From: an uncultured Candidatus Melainabacteria bacterium
GTDB taxonomy: Bacteria; Cyanobacteriota; Vampirovibrionia; Gastranaerophilales; Gastranaerophilaceae
DNA length: 64,000 bases
Direction of reading: 5' to 3'
Assembly: GCA_934718275.1 (NCBI GenBank)
Contig: CAKUZD010000006.1
Span: forward strand, 62,001-126,000
The position numbers were made by a program, and so were the translations under genes. The notes under the pieces are model-generated. The model had not been told where the DNA came from. It saw only the letters and a list, made by a program, of their open reading frames with translations, and searched no databases. Below, piece after piece: positions 1 to 7,782 of this stretch. Each line of letters opens with the position of its first letter. The stretch's first letter is position 1.

Positions 1-663
1 GTTGTTAATTTTCCAACCATCTCTTATTATTTTGGCAGCGCAACAATTTCCTGCTCCATTTCGACTACAAGAACTTTCTATCTCTCTTTGGGTTACGCTG
101 TTGCAAGCCGGAACTATTCCTTTGCCTGCTATTCTTCTAAATATGAAAACGTCTTTTCCAAAAATATTTGGCTCTTTGCCGCCATTTATGTCTATATATA
201 CATTGAAAAGAGGAACTCTTTCTCCTTCAGAATTTGTTGTTGCATCTGTAAAGAAAAATAATGTTCCATCACTGGTTTTTAATTTTATTCTATCAGAGGT
301 TATAGCCAATTCTGATTTCCAATTGTTTAGTCCGGAGAATGGTTGTAATAAATTATAGCCGCATTCATTATAAGTTTTGCATAAAGTAATGTTTGCGAAA
401 TATGGTTTCCAATATCTTTCAAAATATTCTTGAATTCCAATTTCAAAAGTTTCTTGCCAAAATTCGGAGGAACCATTATCCAATTCAGATTGTTTAAAAG
501 CTTGGTTCAGAATTGAATATGACTTTTGCAATTTGTTCACAGTAACTTGTTTTTGGTAGTTAGCTATAAGCATTGGTAGTGTGAGTGCAGCTATTACTCC
601 GATTATTCCAAGAGTAATCAGTATTTCTGCTAATGTAAATGCTGGTTTTATTGAGTTTTTCAT
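1..663 (-). CDS. Type IV pilin-like (prepilin) protein, 3' end cut by window edge
   Basis: Reading leftwards from ATG 663, the frame stays open for 221 codons to the window edge, so the stop lies outside. A GGAGG ribosome site ends 5 bases before the ATG. The protein starts with a short basic leader (MKNSIKPA) followed by FTLAEILITLG and a hydrophobic helix, the class III signal cleaved by prepilin peptidase before Phe with Glu at +5. The rest is a globular head with Cys residues, ending in a conserved RDGWKI motif shared with the pilin gene at 4308-5194; both also share YQKQVTVNKL after the helix, so they are close paralogues. It probably forms or decorates a pilus or type II-like pseudopilus. 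It is divergent from a small HTH gene at 771. Family call is firm; which machine it serves is unknown. Confidence 0.9.
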   Translation of the reverse strand, partial: MKNSIKPAFTLAEILITLGIIGVIAALTLPMLIANYQKQVTVNKLQKSYSILNQAFKQSELDNGSSEFWQETFEIGIQEYFERYWKPYFANITLCKTYNECGYNLLQPFSGLNNWKSELAITSDRIKLKTSDGTLFFFTDATTNSEGERVPLFNVYIDINGGKEPNIFGKDVFIFRRIAGKGIVPACNSVTQREIESSCSRNGAGNCCAAKIIRDGWKINN

Positions 664-706
664 TTTTCCTCCAATGTAAAATAACTACAAACATGTTTTA
701 TAATAT

Positions 707-721
707 ATGAAATATATTCAT
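707..721. promoter_or_regulatory. Candidate operator palindrome between pilin and HTH genes
   Basis: ATGAA and TTCAT arms are separated by 5 bases in the 107-bp gap between two divergent starts (663 and 771). The site lies where the pilin promoter would be on the minus strand and just upstream of the HTH promoter. In AT-rich DNA a 5+5 palindrome can occur by chance, so this is only a candidate binding site for the HTH protein. Confidence 0.35.
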
Positions 722-758
722 GATTATAACATATTTTCATATTTTATCAACATAAATA

Positions 759-764
759 TATAAT
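759..764 (+). promoter_or_regulatory. -10 hexamer TATAAT, six bases before the ATG of the HTH gene
   Basis: TATAAT is followed by TAAAGT and then ATG 771. A start of transcription 6-8 bases after the hexamer would fall on the ATG, and no Shine-Dalgarno sequence is present, so a leaderless mRNA is predicted. The -35 (TTCATA at 736-741, 17-bp spacing) matches four of six consensus bases. Confidence 0.55.
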
Positions 765-770
765 TAAAGT

Positions 771-995
771 ATGGATATTCGAGATGAAGTAAAGATAATG
801 TTGACATCTAAAAGGATGTCAATGACAGAGTTGGCAAGGCAAATGACCGAGTTAAGCGGTAAACATTACTCTCAAAGTTTAATTTCTCATAAATTAAAAA
901 GTGAATCTTTACGTTATTCAGAAATGAAATTGATTTGTAAAATATTGGGTTATAGAATATATATAGATTTTGATGAAATCCGTTTAGGGCGGTAA
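771..995 (+). CDS. Small helix-turn-helix DNA-binding protein (pilin-linked)
   Basis: A 74-residue protein made almost entirely of one HTH domain: a first helix with MTELARQM, a turn, and a recognition helix around SQSLISHKLKSE, then SEMKLICKILGY. It is clearly paralogous to the 68-residue protein at 52875-53081 (shared MTELxxxMxExxGKxY, ISxKL, YSExK, ILGY). Both copies sit divergently from a pilin-like gene, so control of that pilin and of itself is the natural inference. No Shine-Dalgarno is visible; the -10 box ends six bases upstream, suggesting leaderless translation. Confidence 0.8.
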   Translation: MDIRDEVKIMLTSKRMSMTELARQMTELSGKHYSQSLISHKLKSESLRYSEMKLICKILGYRIYIDFDEIRLGR

Positions 996-1025
996 TTTTA
1001 CAGTATTATTAACATATCGAACGTT

Positions 1026-1133
1026 ACACATAAAATATAGGAACAACCGTTAAAGTTCCTTTCTCTAGCACAACATAATTGGTGGAATTAGTACAAGTGC
1101 TAAGACTCTCTATGTTTTTTATTTACTATGTGT
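1026..1133 (+). ncRNA. Candidate structured RNA upstream of rbfA (three-way junction)
   Basis: A closing helix ACACATA (1026-1032) / TATGTGT (1127-1133) encloses two hairpins: AGGAAC (1039-1044) / GTTCCT (1055-1060), and TAGCAC (1066-1071) / GTGCTA (1097-1102), the latter with an inner TAATT-GGTGG-AATTA stem-loop. It does not fold as a tRNA and I do not recognise a known riboswitch core. It sits in the 208-bp gap between the HTH gene and rbfA. It may be a small RNA or a leader element; chance pairing in AT-rich DNA cannot be excluded by eye. Confidence 0.35.
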
Positions 1134-1203
1134 TTGTTTTTGTCAAGTGTTTGTATGTGTTTTTATTATTTTGTGATATAATCTTACTACCAAGGAGAAA
1201 ATT

Positions 1204-1548
1204 ATGACTTTAAGAAATGAACGTGTTAGAAAAGAATTAATGAGAGATATTTCTGATATTTTAAGAAAAGAGATTAGAGGTTTAGCAGGTGTTGTATCTG
1301 TTTTAGATGTCGAAGTTTCGCATGATAATTCATTTGCTAAAGTTATATACAGTGTTTTAGGAAATCCTGAGCAAATAGATAAAACAAAAGAGATTATTGA
1401 AAAAAGTACTCCTAAAATTCGTTATGAAGTTGGCAAACGTATTCGTTTGAGACTAACTCCTGAGTTGAAATTTGTTTATACTGATTCTTTGGAAAAAGGC
1501 TCGAGAGTTAGTGAGTTGATAGATAAGATTTCTCGTGGAGAGTTATAA
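1204..1548 (+). CDS. rbfA: Ribosome-binding factor A
   Basis: A 114-residue RbfA, the usual family length, needed for late maturation of the 30S subunit and cold adaptation through binding near the 5' end of 16S rRNA. The single KH-like domain is recognisable from the opening R-N-E-R-V-R-K-E-L, the central VLDVEVSHDNSFAKVIYSV strand region and the PELKFVYTDS segment near the C terminus. AAGGAG stands 6 bases before the ATG. The stop codon overlaps the start of truB by one base (TAATG), and the rbfA-truB order is a widespread translation operon. Confidence 0.97.
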   Translation: MTLRNERVRKELMRDISDILRKEIRGLAGVVSVLDVEVSHDNSFAKVIYSVLGNPEQIDKTKEIIEKSTPKIRYEVGKRIRLRLTPELKFVYTDSLEKGSRVSELIDKISRGEL

Positions 1549-2423
1549 TGTCAGGTTGTCCTGATAAAAAGCAGTTATTTGGCTTTTTAAATATTTACAA
1601 ACCTGTTGGAATGACATCTCACGATGTTGTTGCTGTTTTGCGCCGAATTACTAAAATAAAACAAATTGGGCATACAGGAACTCTTGATCCGTTTGCAGAA
1701 GGGGTGTTACCTATTTGTATCGGAAAAGCCACTCGATTAATTGAATATTTGCAAGACGATAAAGAGTATTTAGCAACAGTCCAATTTGGAGCTTCAACAA
1801 ATACTTTTGATTTAGACGGTGAAAAAACATTTGTTTCTGAAAAAAAGATTACAAAAGAGGAAGTAATAGAAGGACTGAAAATTTTTGAAGGTGAAATTTC
1901 TCAATTGCCTCCAATATTTTCTGCGATAAAAATAAGAGGCAAAAAACTGTATGAATACGCAAGAAAGGGCGAGGAAGTTGAAATTCAGCCGCGAAAGGTA
2001 GTTATCGAAAACATTGAACTGAAAAATTTTGATGAAGAATTGCAACAGGCTCAGATTTTAATAAAATGTTCTAAAGGGACATATATTCGCTCAATTGCAA
2101 ATGATTTAGGGCAAAATTTAGGTTGTGGCGGTTATTTGATAAGACTTATCAGAACACAAGCCGGATGTTTTAGGGTTGAAAATAGTGTTAAACCGGATGG
2201 AATTGATGTTGAAAGTAATTTGATTAATCCTCTTGAAGTTATGCTATTGCCTAAAATACCCGTAGATGATTATGATTTAACAAAAATCAAAAATGGTATG
2301 CCGATTTTGAAGTCTTGTGATAAAATTGGCAATTTTGTAAGTTTGGTATATAATGATGTCGAAATCTGCGCGGTTGGTGTTGCAGATAACAATAAAATAA
2401 AGCTGAAGAAAGTGTTTATATAA
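1548..2423 (+). CDS. truB: tRNA pseudouridine(55) synthase
   Basis: TruB makes the near-universal pseudouridine 55 in the T-loop of tRNAs. The 291-residue product has the early GFLNIYKPVGMTSHDVV motif and the catalytic motif GHTGTLDPFAEGVLP, with Asp of T-L-D-P as nucleophile, near residue 45. Length fits bacterial TruB with a short C-terminal PUA-like region. It overlaps rbfA upstream and the next gene downstream by one base each (TAATG junctions), so translational coupling is likely. Confidence 0.97.
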   Translation: MSGCPDKKQLFGFLNIYKPVGMTSHDVVAVLRRITKIKQIGHTGTLDPFAEGVLPICIGKATRLIEYLQDDKEYLATVQFGASTNTFDLDGEKTFVSEKKITKEEVIEGLKIFEGEISQLPPIFSAIKIRGKKLYEYARKGEEVEIQPRKVVIENIELKNFDEELQQAQILIKCSKGTYIRSIANDLGQNLGCGGYLIRLIRTQAGCFRVENSVKPDGIDVESNLINPLEVMLLPKIPVDDYDLTKIKNGMPILKSCDKIGNFVSLVYNDVEICAVGVADNNKIKLKKVFI

Positions 2424-3283
2424 TGAAAAAGATAATTTTATGTTTAGTACTATTACTTGTTGCTCAAAATGTTCAAGCTCAGGATTGTTCTACTTTGAAA
2501 TGTTCTGAACCCTATGATTTGACTTCCGGTTTTTCAAGGGGGATGAGCACCATTACCGGTCAAAGATTTCTCGCTGAAAAAATAGGCGAAAGTCTTACTA
2601 AGAAAGCAATTAAAAAGAATATTACGAGTGGAGATGTTAAAGTTGATTTAGATGCTTATAGCGTTAGAGATTTAAAGGCAGGTCGATTTAAGTCATTAGA
2701 GGTTAAAGGGAAGGATGTTGTTATTCAGGGAATTCATATTTCCTCTTTTAATGCTAAAACCTTGTGCAATTTTAACTATATAGCTAATGATAAAAAAGGG
2801 AATTTTGTTGTAAAAGAAGATATTCCTGCATCATTTAATGCTGAAATTACAGAAGAAGATTTGAACAAAACGATGAGTTCTACTGATTATAAGCGTATGA
2901 TTGATGATATAAACAGTATTGGTGGAAGTTTTAACGTATTTCAAATTACATCCACAAGTATAAAATTGAAAAATGGCAAAATGTATTATATTATGAAGTA
3001 TTCTATGCCATTTGTTAGAAAAACTAAAGAACTTGTTATCAGTGCAAATTTAAAAGTTGAAAATGGACAAATAATACTTGATAATACAAGTTTTTTAAAT
3101 AATAATATGGCGTTTGATGTAGACAAGCTTTCAAAGCTTATAAATTATATTAATCCTCTTGATTTTTCTGCTAAAATATTAGAAAATAAAGAAGCAAAAT
3201 TCAGTGTAGAAAATGTTAAAATTTCTGACGGAAAAATTAATATAGACGGAAATATGGTTATTCTAAAGGATAAGGAACAATAA
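2423..3283 (+). CDS. Exported DUF2993/LmeA-like lipid-binding protein
   Basis: A 286-residue protein with an N-terminal signal peptide (hydrophobic run to about residue 19, ending A-Q-A-Q). The body is a long beta-rich chain beginning with an FLAEKIGESL helix and a KAGRFKSLEVKGKDVVIQG strand pair, the pattern of cyanobacterial and actinobacterial DUF2993/LmeA proteins that bind phospholipids in the envelope. No catalytic motif is visible. It is coupled to truB by a TAATG overlap and followed directly by an envelope GerMN protein. The family assignment is by pattern recognition and moderately sure. Confidence 0.6.
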   Translation: MKKIILCLVLLLVAQNVQAQDCSTLKCSEPYDLTSGFSRGMSTITGQRFLAEKIGESLTKKAIKKNITSGDVKVDLDAYSVRDLKAGRFKSLEVKGKDVVIQGIHISSFNAKTLCNFNYIANDKKGNFVVKEDIPASFNAEITEEDLNKTMSSTDYKRMIDDINSIGGSFNVFQITSTSIKLKNGKMYYIMKYSMPFVRKTKELVISANLKVENGQIILDNTSFLNNNMAFDVDKLSKLINYINPLDFSAKILENKEAKFSVENVKISDGKINIDGNMVILKDKEQ

Positions 3284-3284
3284 A

Positions 3285-3893
3285 ATGCGTAAAAATGAAA
3301 GAGTTTTTTTAGGTGTAACTGCAGTAATAATGGTTGTTGTATGTTGTGTTTTAGGTTTGAGAATGCTTTATCATAATGATGAAAATGTTTCCGGCCCTTT
3401 AACTCCGGTTCCTGAAACTCAAATTCCTCAAGAGGAAGAACAGAAACCTGTAGAAAAGCCTGTAGAAAAAGTTTATGTAAATGTGTTTTTCATTGGTCAG
3501 GATGGAACAAAACAAGAGATATACAGAGCTGTGAACAGGCAATATGATAAGGAAGTAGATGGTTCAAAAATAAAGTTTGCAATAAATAATTTGATTTCCG
3601 GTCCAACAGCTTATGAAAAATCAAAGGGGGTTTATTCCGAAATTCCGGCAGGAACAAGGGTAATTTCGATATCTGAGACGTCAGATAAAGTTGTGATTAA
3701 TTTGAATTCGGCTTTTGAAAACGGAGGTGGTACGGATAGTTTGTATAAAAGGCTTTATCAATTGATTAAAACAGCTAAGCGAAATACAAACAAACCGGTT
3801 TATTTGTATATTGAAGGACAAAAAGCTGAGGTTATTGGCGGTGAAGGAATTATGATTACTCAACCGTTAAATGAAAATTCTTTGGATGGTTAG
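3285..3893 (+). CDS. GerMN-domain envelope protein
   Basis: 202 residues: a short cytoplasmic start, a membrane anchor at about residues 8-26, a Pro/Glu-rich linker (about 37-62), and a C-terminal GerMN (sporulation/germination) domain. The GerMN signature is seen in FAINNLISGP, the EIPAGTRVISIS strand and VVINLNSAFENGGG. In Cyanobacteria and Gram-negatives such domains occur in periplasmic proteins, some linked to peptidoglycan; the exact job here is unknown. One base separates it from the preceding stop and three from the next start, so it belongs to the rbfA operon. Confidence 0.8.
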   Translation: MRKNERVFLGVTAVIMVVVCCVLGLRMLYHNDENVSGPLTPVPETQIPQEEEQKPVEKPVEKVYVNVFFIGQDGTKQEIYRAVNRQYDKEVDGSKIKFAINNLISGPTAYEKSKGVYSEIPAGTRVISISETSDKVVINLNSAFENGGGTDSLYKRLYQLIKTAKRNTNKPVYLYIEGQKAEVIGGEGIMITQPLNENSLDG

Positions 3894-3896
3894 TAA

Positions 3897-4166
3897 ATGA
3901 CTGAAAAAGATTTGGATTATTATCTTAATTTGAATTGGACTTTGATTGAGGGTGAGGATTTGGATTTTGACGGAAATCCTTATCATTATATTGAGATACA
4001 AGAAATTCCAAGTTTTCTTTTCTGTGCTAAAACACAGGAAAAAGCTAAACAAAATTATAAAAAGCAACTAAAATGGACTCTCCAGGTAATGATTGAAAGT
4101 GGGGAACATATAGTAGAACCCGGTGAGAATGATGATGAACCGGATTGGGAAAGTTTATGTCCCTAA
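3897..4166 (+). CDS. HicB-like small protein without a HicA partner
   Basis: 89 residues, acidic. The order D-Y-Y-L-N-L-N-W, a gapped beta hairpin ending Y-H-Y-I-E-I-Q-E-I-P, then a helix of Lys/Glu residues and E-S-G-E-H-I-V-E-P resembles the HicB antitoxin fold (a degenerate RNase H-like domain). HicB usually has a neighbouring HicA toxin of about 60 residues; none is found on either side, and there is no C-terminal DNA-binding domain. It is last in the rbfA operon. A stand-alone HicB-like adaptor is the best guess, not a proven antitoxin. Confidence 0.5.
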   Translation: MTEKDLDYYLNLNWTLIEGEDLDFDGNPYHYIEIQEIPSFLFCAKTQEKAKQNYKKQLKWTLQVMIESGEHIVEPGENDDEPDWESLCP

Positions 4167-4247
4167 AGTTAAGTTAATTAGAAGTTATGATTATATATAA
4201 AATTTGTCCTTTTTTATTTTGGGTACGGAGCGATTTTTTGGTGACAG

Positions 4248-4276
4248 TTGAAAAATCATAAAAAATATGCCATAAT
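4248..4276 (+). promoter_or_regulatory. Sigma-70-type promoter of the G-tract pilin gene
   Basis: TTGAAA (4248-4253), a 17-bp spacer and CATAAT (4271-4276) lie upstream of ATG 4308, with GAGAGG as ribosome site. It is among the best promoter matches in the window. It shows that the interrupted pilin reading frame downstream still has intact expression signals. Confidence 0.6.
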
Positions 4277-4307
4277 AAAAACGTAACATTTAAAAAGAGA
4301 GGATTTT

Positions 4308-5194
4308 ATGAAAAGATTTGAATTAGAGAACGTTTTCGGGGGGGGGGCAATCGCTGCATAGCCTCTCATAATCATGGTTTTGGGCTGGTTGAAGCATTAA
4401 AAAGCTCGTCTTTTTATGATGGAGTTTTAAAAAGATTCTTCGCTATCGCTCAGAATGACAATAACAATAGAAAGTGTAATACTATTTGTGCCTTCACGCT
4501 TGCAGAGGTCTTAATCACTCTAGGTATTATCGGAGTTGTTGCAGCTATGACAATGCCTGCGTTGATACATAGTTACCAAAAACAGGTTACTGTAAATAAA
4601 TTAAAAAAGGCTTATTCAATATTGGGACAAGTTGCACAACAAGGTGTAAGTGAGAATTCTCCTGCTGAAATAGTGGCAGGGGATAGTGTAGATGCTGCTA
4701 CAACCAAAGATTTTTTTGAGAACTATTGGTTAAAGTATTTTAAGGATGTAAAAGTCTATAGAGGGCTAACTCCTATAAATGATGGTACTTTATTTTATAG
4801 GTTGTATAATGGGGGTTTGGATTCTACACATATATATACGGACTATGCTAACGGGCGAATCTTTTTTGCAACTGCTGATAATATGACGTTTTATTTGGAT
4901 ATTATGATGTGGACCAATACAAAGTATGACGATGACGGTAACGTATTATCGCAAGATCCGATTTATAAGTCACGACAAACTGTTTATGTCGATGTTAATG
5001 GGCTAAATCCTCCAAATACTTTTGGAAAAGATGTTTTTGTATTTATGGTTGATTTTGATAGCGGAACAGTACGACCGAATGGCTACTCAAGAGAAGAACA
5101 AGATATTAACAGGTATTGCAGTGAAAATGGTTCAGGAACTTTTTGTGCTGCTAAAATAATGAGAGATGGTTGGAAAATTACGTATCCATATTAA
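4308..5194 (+). pseudogene. Pilin-like gene with a G10 tract; out of frame as read (likely phase-variable)
   Basis: From ATG 4308 the frame reads MKRFELENVF and then a run of ten G (4338-4347), and stops at TAG 4359. The pilin coding frame (AFTLAEVLITLG onwards, to stop 5194) lies one base off; with 11 or 8 G the two join into one protein with about 61 residues before AFTLAEV. The leader is unusually long, against 5-8 residues in its paralogues, and includes a copy of a dispersed repeat (4434-4459). The head domain ends in CAAKIMRDGWKI, matching the paralogue at 1-663. The in-frame ATG at 4547 is inside the signal helix and would not make a functional pilin. Promoter and ribosome site are intact. 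Phase variation, recent decay or a miscounted homopolymer are all possible. Confidence 0.85.
4338..4347 (+). repeat. Homopolymeric G10 tract in pilin leader
   Basis: Ten consecutive G, highly unexpected in such AT-rich DNA, located ten codons into an open reading frame. Tracts of this length slip during replication and are the hallmark of contingency loci in, for example, Campylobacter and Neisseria. One extra G or loss of two restores the pilin frame. Confidence 0.9.
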
Positions 5195-6330
5195 TTTTGA
5201 TAAACTTCTGCGTATTTTGGATTAACTGCAAGCCATTTAAATGTGTGTTCGTCAGTTTCCGGTATGTCGATTACAAAAGTGCCGCCATACCTGCCACGAG
5301 AAAATGCTAAATAACCCTCTTTGGCTAAGTTGTGAAAAGCTTTTCTGATTGTATTCGGGCTAAGGTCTAATTGTTTTGAAAATTCTAATATTGATGGCAA
5401 TTTTGCACCGATTTCATAATTTTCTGCAATCATTTTCTTTATGTGATTTTGTGTTTTTTCGTAATAATAAAAAGCTGTGTCCGGAGCAGGTGCAAATATC
5501 GACGTTTCCTTCTTTTCAGGAATTGTATTTGCATTTGGCATTCTTAAAATAGTTGTTCCATAACGCCCTCTGCGAGCAAGTAAAATCTTTTCATTAATTA
5601 GTGATTTTAGAGCATCATGTATTGTTTTTATGCTAACAGATAATTTGCCAGCAAGTTCGGCGTGTGCAGGAAGTCTGTCTCCAACGTTTAAATTTGAATT
5701 TATATAATTTTTTAAGTCATTTTCGACTTTTTTTACCAGTGTTAAATTTTCTTCTTGGTTTTCATCAAGTTTGAAATCTATAGATTTTAAAATCCACCCT
5801 GTTTCGTTTGATTTTGTTTCTTGACGCTCAATTATTCCGGTTGTTCCCAAAAATTCAAGGGCTAATCTTGTAGTATTAGTTGAACAGCCGATTTTAGAAG
5901 AAATATTTCTTGAAGATGGTAAAATGGAATTTAGTTTCATCCCAGAATTAAGGATGTATTTTTTTATTTCATTAATTGCAATTTCTCTTTTTGAGGTTAA
6001 TTTTCGAATACTTGTTTCTGAATGTTTATTATCTCTAATGATTGTGCCAATGCATTGTTTTGATTCTACATATCCTAAATCTTCGACATATCTTAGTGCA
6101 TTTTGAATGGTTCCTATGCTTACGCCTAAAAGATACGCCAATTCAGGTTTTGACGGTAAAAGACAGTTTGCTTTTATGTTTTTATTGCGTTCTATAGTAT
6201 TTATAAGCCATTTGCCGATTGCAATTGCTTTTGAGCTTGAAATATTTTTTAAATCCGGAAGATCTGTAGAAATGTCAGAAACTTTTATTTTATTTAATTC
6301 TGATTTTTGTGGTCTAATATATTTTTTCAT
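5191..6330 (-). CDS. Regulator with four tandem GntR-type winged helices
   Basis: A 379-residue protein composed of four consecutive winged HTH units of the GntR type and no ligand-binding domain. In order (numbered from the GTG two codons upstream) they lie near residues 39-100 (LPSKPELAYLLGVS, then GTIQNAL), 118-186 (LPSSRNISSKIGCS), 203-266 (LPAHAELAGKLSVS) and 291-357 (LPSILEFSKQLDLS). Each keeps the LPS/A helix start, the recognition helix and a wing, the last two with R-G-R-Y-G. Typical GntR proteins have one such unit plus an effector domain. ATG 6330 has GAGG 7 bases upstream, better than the GTG at 6336. Its stop overlaps that of the convergent pilin gene (TTAA). Target genes are unknown; the adjacent pilin locus is a candidate. 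Confidence 0.85.
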   Translation of the reverse strand: MKKYIRPQKSELNKIKVSDISTDLPDLKNISSSKAIAIGKWLINTIERNKNIKANCLLPSKPELAYLLGVSIGTIQNALRYVEDLGYVESKQCIGTIIRDNKHSETSIRKLTSKREIAINEIKKYILNSGMKLNSILPSSRNISSKIGCSTNTTRLALEFLGTTGIIERQETKSNETGWILKSIDFKLDENQEENLTLVKKVENDLKNYINSNLNVGDRLPAHAELAGKLSVSIKTIHDALKSLINEKILLARRGRYGTTILRMPNANTIPEKKETSIFAPAPDTAFYYYEKTQNHIKKMIAENYEIGAKLPSILEFSKQLDLSPNTIRKAFHNLAKEGYLAFSRGRYGGTFVIDIPETDEHTFKWLAVNPKYAEVYQN

Positions 6331-6529
6331 ACACACACCTCTATTGAAAAAATTATACCTAATAATACACTATTTATAAAAAAACATCAAGAAAAATTTT
6401 GCGGTTTTGTGAAGGAATATTTACAAAGAATAAATTGAACTATGTTGTTATGGCACTAAGAGAATTGTATTAATAAAAATACGCTTTTGATGCTATCTTA
6501 TTTGAGGTTTATTAATTTACTATTCTAAT

Positions 6530-6554
6530 AAAAAAAGACCACTTTCGTGGCCTT
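6530..6554 (-). terminator. Rho-independent terminator after the RHH gene
   Basis: On the minus strand AAGGCCAC-GAAA-GTGGTCTT forms an 8-bp stem with a GAAA tetraloop followed by a run of T. It begins within the stop codon of the ribbon-helix-helix gene. Confidence 0.85.
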
Positions 6555-6741
6555 ATTCTAATAAAGATTCTAAAATTTCAGCATTTCTTGCGGAAGTTGT
6601 TGATTCTCGGACTTTTTGCTTGTAAATATAAGTTCTTAATGCTTCTCTGATAAGTTCACTTCGTGATCTGTTTTCTCCGTCTGCAACCTGATCAATCCTT
6701 TGCAAAAATTCTTCCGGCATAGAAATAAGTACTCGCGCCAT
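6553..6741 (-). CDS. Ribbon-helix-helix (CopG/Arc-type) DNA-binding protein
   Basis: 62 residues: MARVLISMPEEFLQRID forms the DNA-contacting ribbon and first helix, and NRSRSELIREALRTYI is the classic second helix of the RHH_1 (CopG) family. Such proteins act as dimers, often as antitoxins or small autoregulators. No toxin gene adjoins it: upstream is a 287-bp gap to divergent pyrH and downstream its own terminator. GGAG stands 6 bases before the ATG. Orphan regulator is the safest label. Confidence 0.85.
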   Translation of the reverse strand: MARVLISMPEEFLQRIDQVADGENRSRSELIREALRTYIYKQKVRESTTSARNAEILESLLE

Positions 6742-7028
6742 ATCTTCTCCTTTTTTGTCTGTGAACCTTACTTTTATATAAAAACATTTTGATTTAAAAA
6801 AGTGCTATTTTTTATACAAAAAATATATATAAATTTTGAAAAGTCTTGCTATTATTGAATAATGAACCGGATTTGTTCTTCATAAAACTTCACAAATCTA
6901 TTTTTTATGAGTAATTGTTTGTTCTATATATTGTAATATTTTTATATGTAATTAATTCGGAAAGTTTTCTTTAAACAGCTTTACAAGTTAGTGATTTTGC
7001 GCTAGTATTACTAAAAAAGAGGGATTCG
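6742..7028. other. AT-rich intergenic region between RHH gene and pyrH
   Basis: 287 bp with no convincing open frame or RNA gene. It must hold divergent promoters for the RHH gene and the pyrH operon. No strong palindrome stands out. Confidence 0.5.
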
Positions 7029-7745
7029 TTGGACATGAAATATAAACGTATATTATTAAAAATAAGTGGAGAAGCATTATTAGGTGATCAGCAATTTGGT
7101 ATTGACCAAAAACCTGTAAAAATGATTGCTGAAGAAATCCAAAAAGCTAGAGAATTAGGTGCAGAAGTCGCAGTTGTTGTCGGTGGTGGTAATATCTTCA
7201 GAGGGATGAGAAATAGTGCAAAATTAGGTATGGATCAAGCTTCTGGTGATTATGTAGGAATGCTTGCCACAGTTATGAATGCAATTGCTTTGCAAAGTGC
7301 ACTTAATCAAATGAATATTCCGTGCAGGGTGCAAAGTGCTTTGGCTATAAATCAGGTTGCAGAACCTTATATAAGGCATCGTGCAATAAGACATTTGGAA
7401 AAAGGTAGAGTTGTAATATTTGCTGCAGGAACAGGGAACCCGTTCTTTACAACAGATACAGCTGCTGCCCTAAGAGCATCTGAAATTAATGCAGAAGCTA
7501 TGTTGATGGCCAAAAACGGAGTTGATGGTGTTTATACCGATGACCCAAAAACAAATGCTAACGCAAAGAAGTTAGATAAAATTACATACGATGATATTAT
7601 TGTAAATGGTTTGAAAGTAATGGATACATCTGCATGTGCGCTTTGTAAACAGAACAATATTCCAATTGTCGTTTTTGATTTTGATGCAAAAGATGCAATT
7701 CCGGGGATTTTACAAGGCAAAGAAATTGGTACTTATATAAATTAG
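7029..7745 (+). CDS. pyrH: Uridylate kinase
   Basis: UMP kinase phosphorylates UMP to UDP with ATP in pyrimidine nucleotide synthesis. The 236-238-residue product has the amino-acid-kinase fold: YKRILLKISGEALLG at the start, the glycine-rich VVVGGGNIFRG, and the TDTAAALRASEI and DGVYTDDP nucleotide/metal region. Two starts are possible: TTG 7029, 5 bases from AGAGGG, or ATG 7035, which matches family N termini but stands 11 bases from it. It is followed after 37 bp by frr, the common pyrH-frr order. Confidence 0.97.
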   Translation: MDMKYKRILLKISGEALLGDQQFGIDQKPVKMIAEEIQKARELGAEVAVVVGGGNIFRGMRNSAKLGMDQASGDYVGMLATVMNAIALQSALNQMNIPCRVQSALAINQVAEPYIRHRAIRHLEKGRVVIFAAGTGNPFFTTDTAAALRASEINAEAMLMAKNGVDGVYTDDPKTNANAKKLDKITYDDIIVNGLKVMDTSACALCKQNNIPIVVFDFDAKDAIPGILQGKEIGTYIN

Positions 7746-7782
7746 TATAATAATAATTCAGGTATAAAAGAAAGAGGTAAAA

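Noticed and set aside
2..358. Open frame of 118 codons on the plus strand at the left edge
   Set aside because: It is antisense to the partial pilin gene, whose signal peptide, ribosome site and paralogues make it the real gene.
1066..1102. Possible tRNA-like arm
   Set aside because: TAGCAC/GTGCTA with an inner stem looks like a hairpin pair, but no acceptor, anticodon arm or T-loop signature is present.
3897..4166. Complete HicAB toxin-antitoxin system
   Set aside because: Only a HicB-like protein is present; no HicA-sized gene is found in the gaps on either side.
4547..5194. Taking ATG 4547 as the true start of the pilin gene
   Set aside because: It lies inside the hydrophobic signal helix with no ribosome site; the A-F-T-L-A-E-V motif and the real start are upstream across the G tract.
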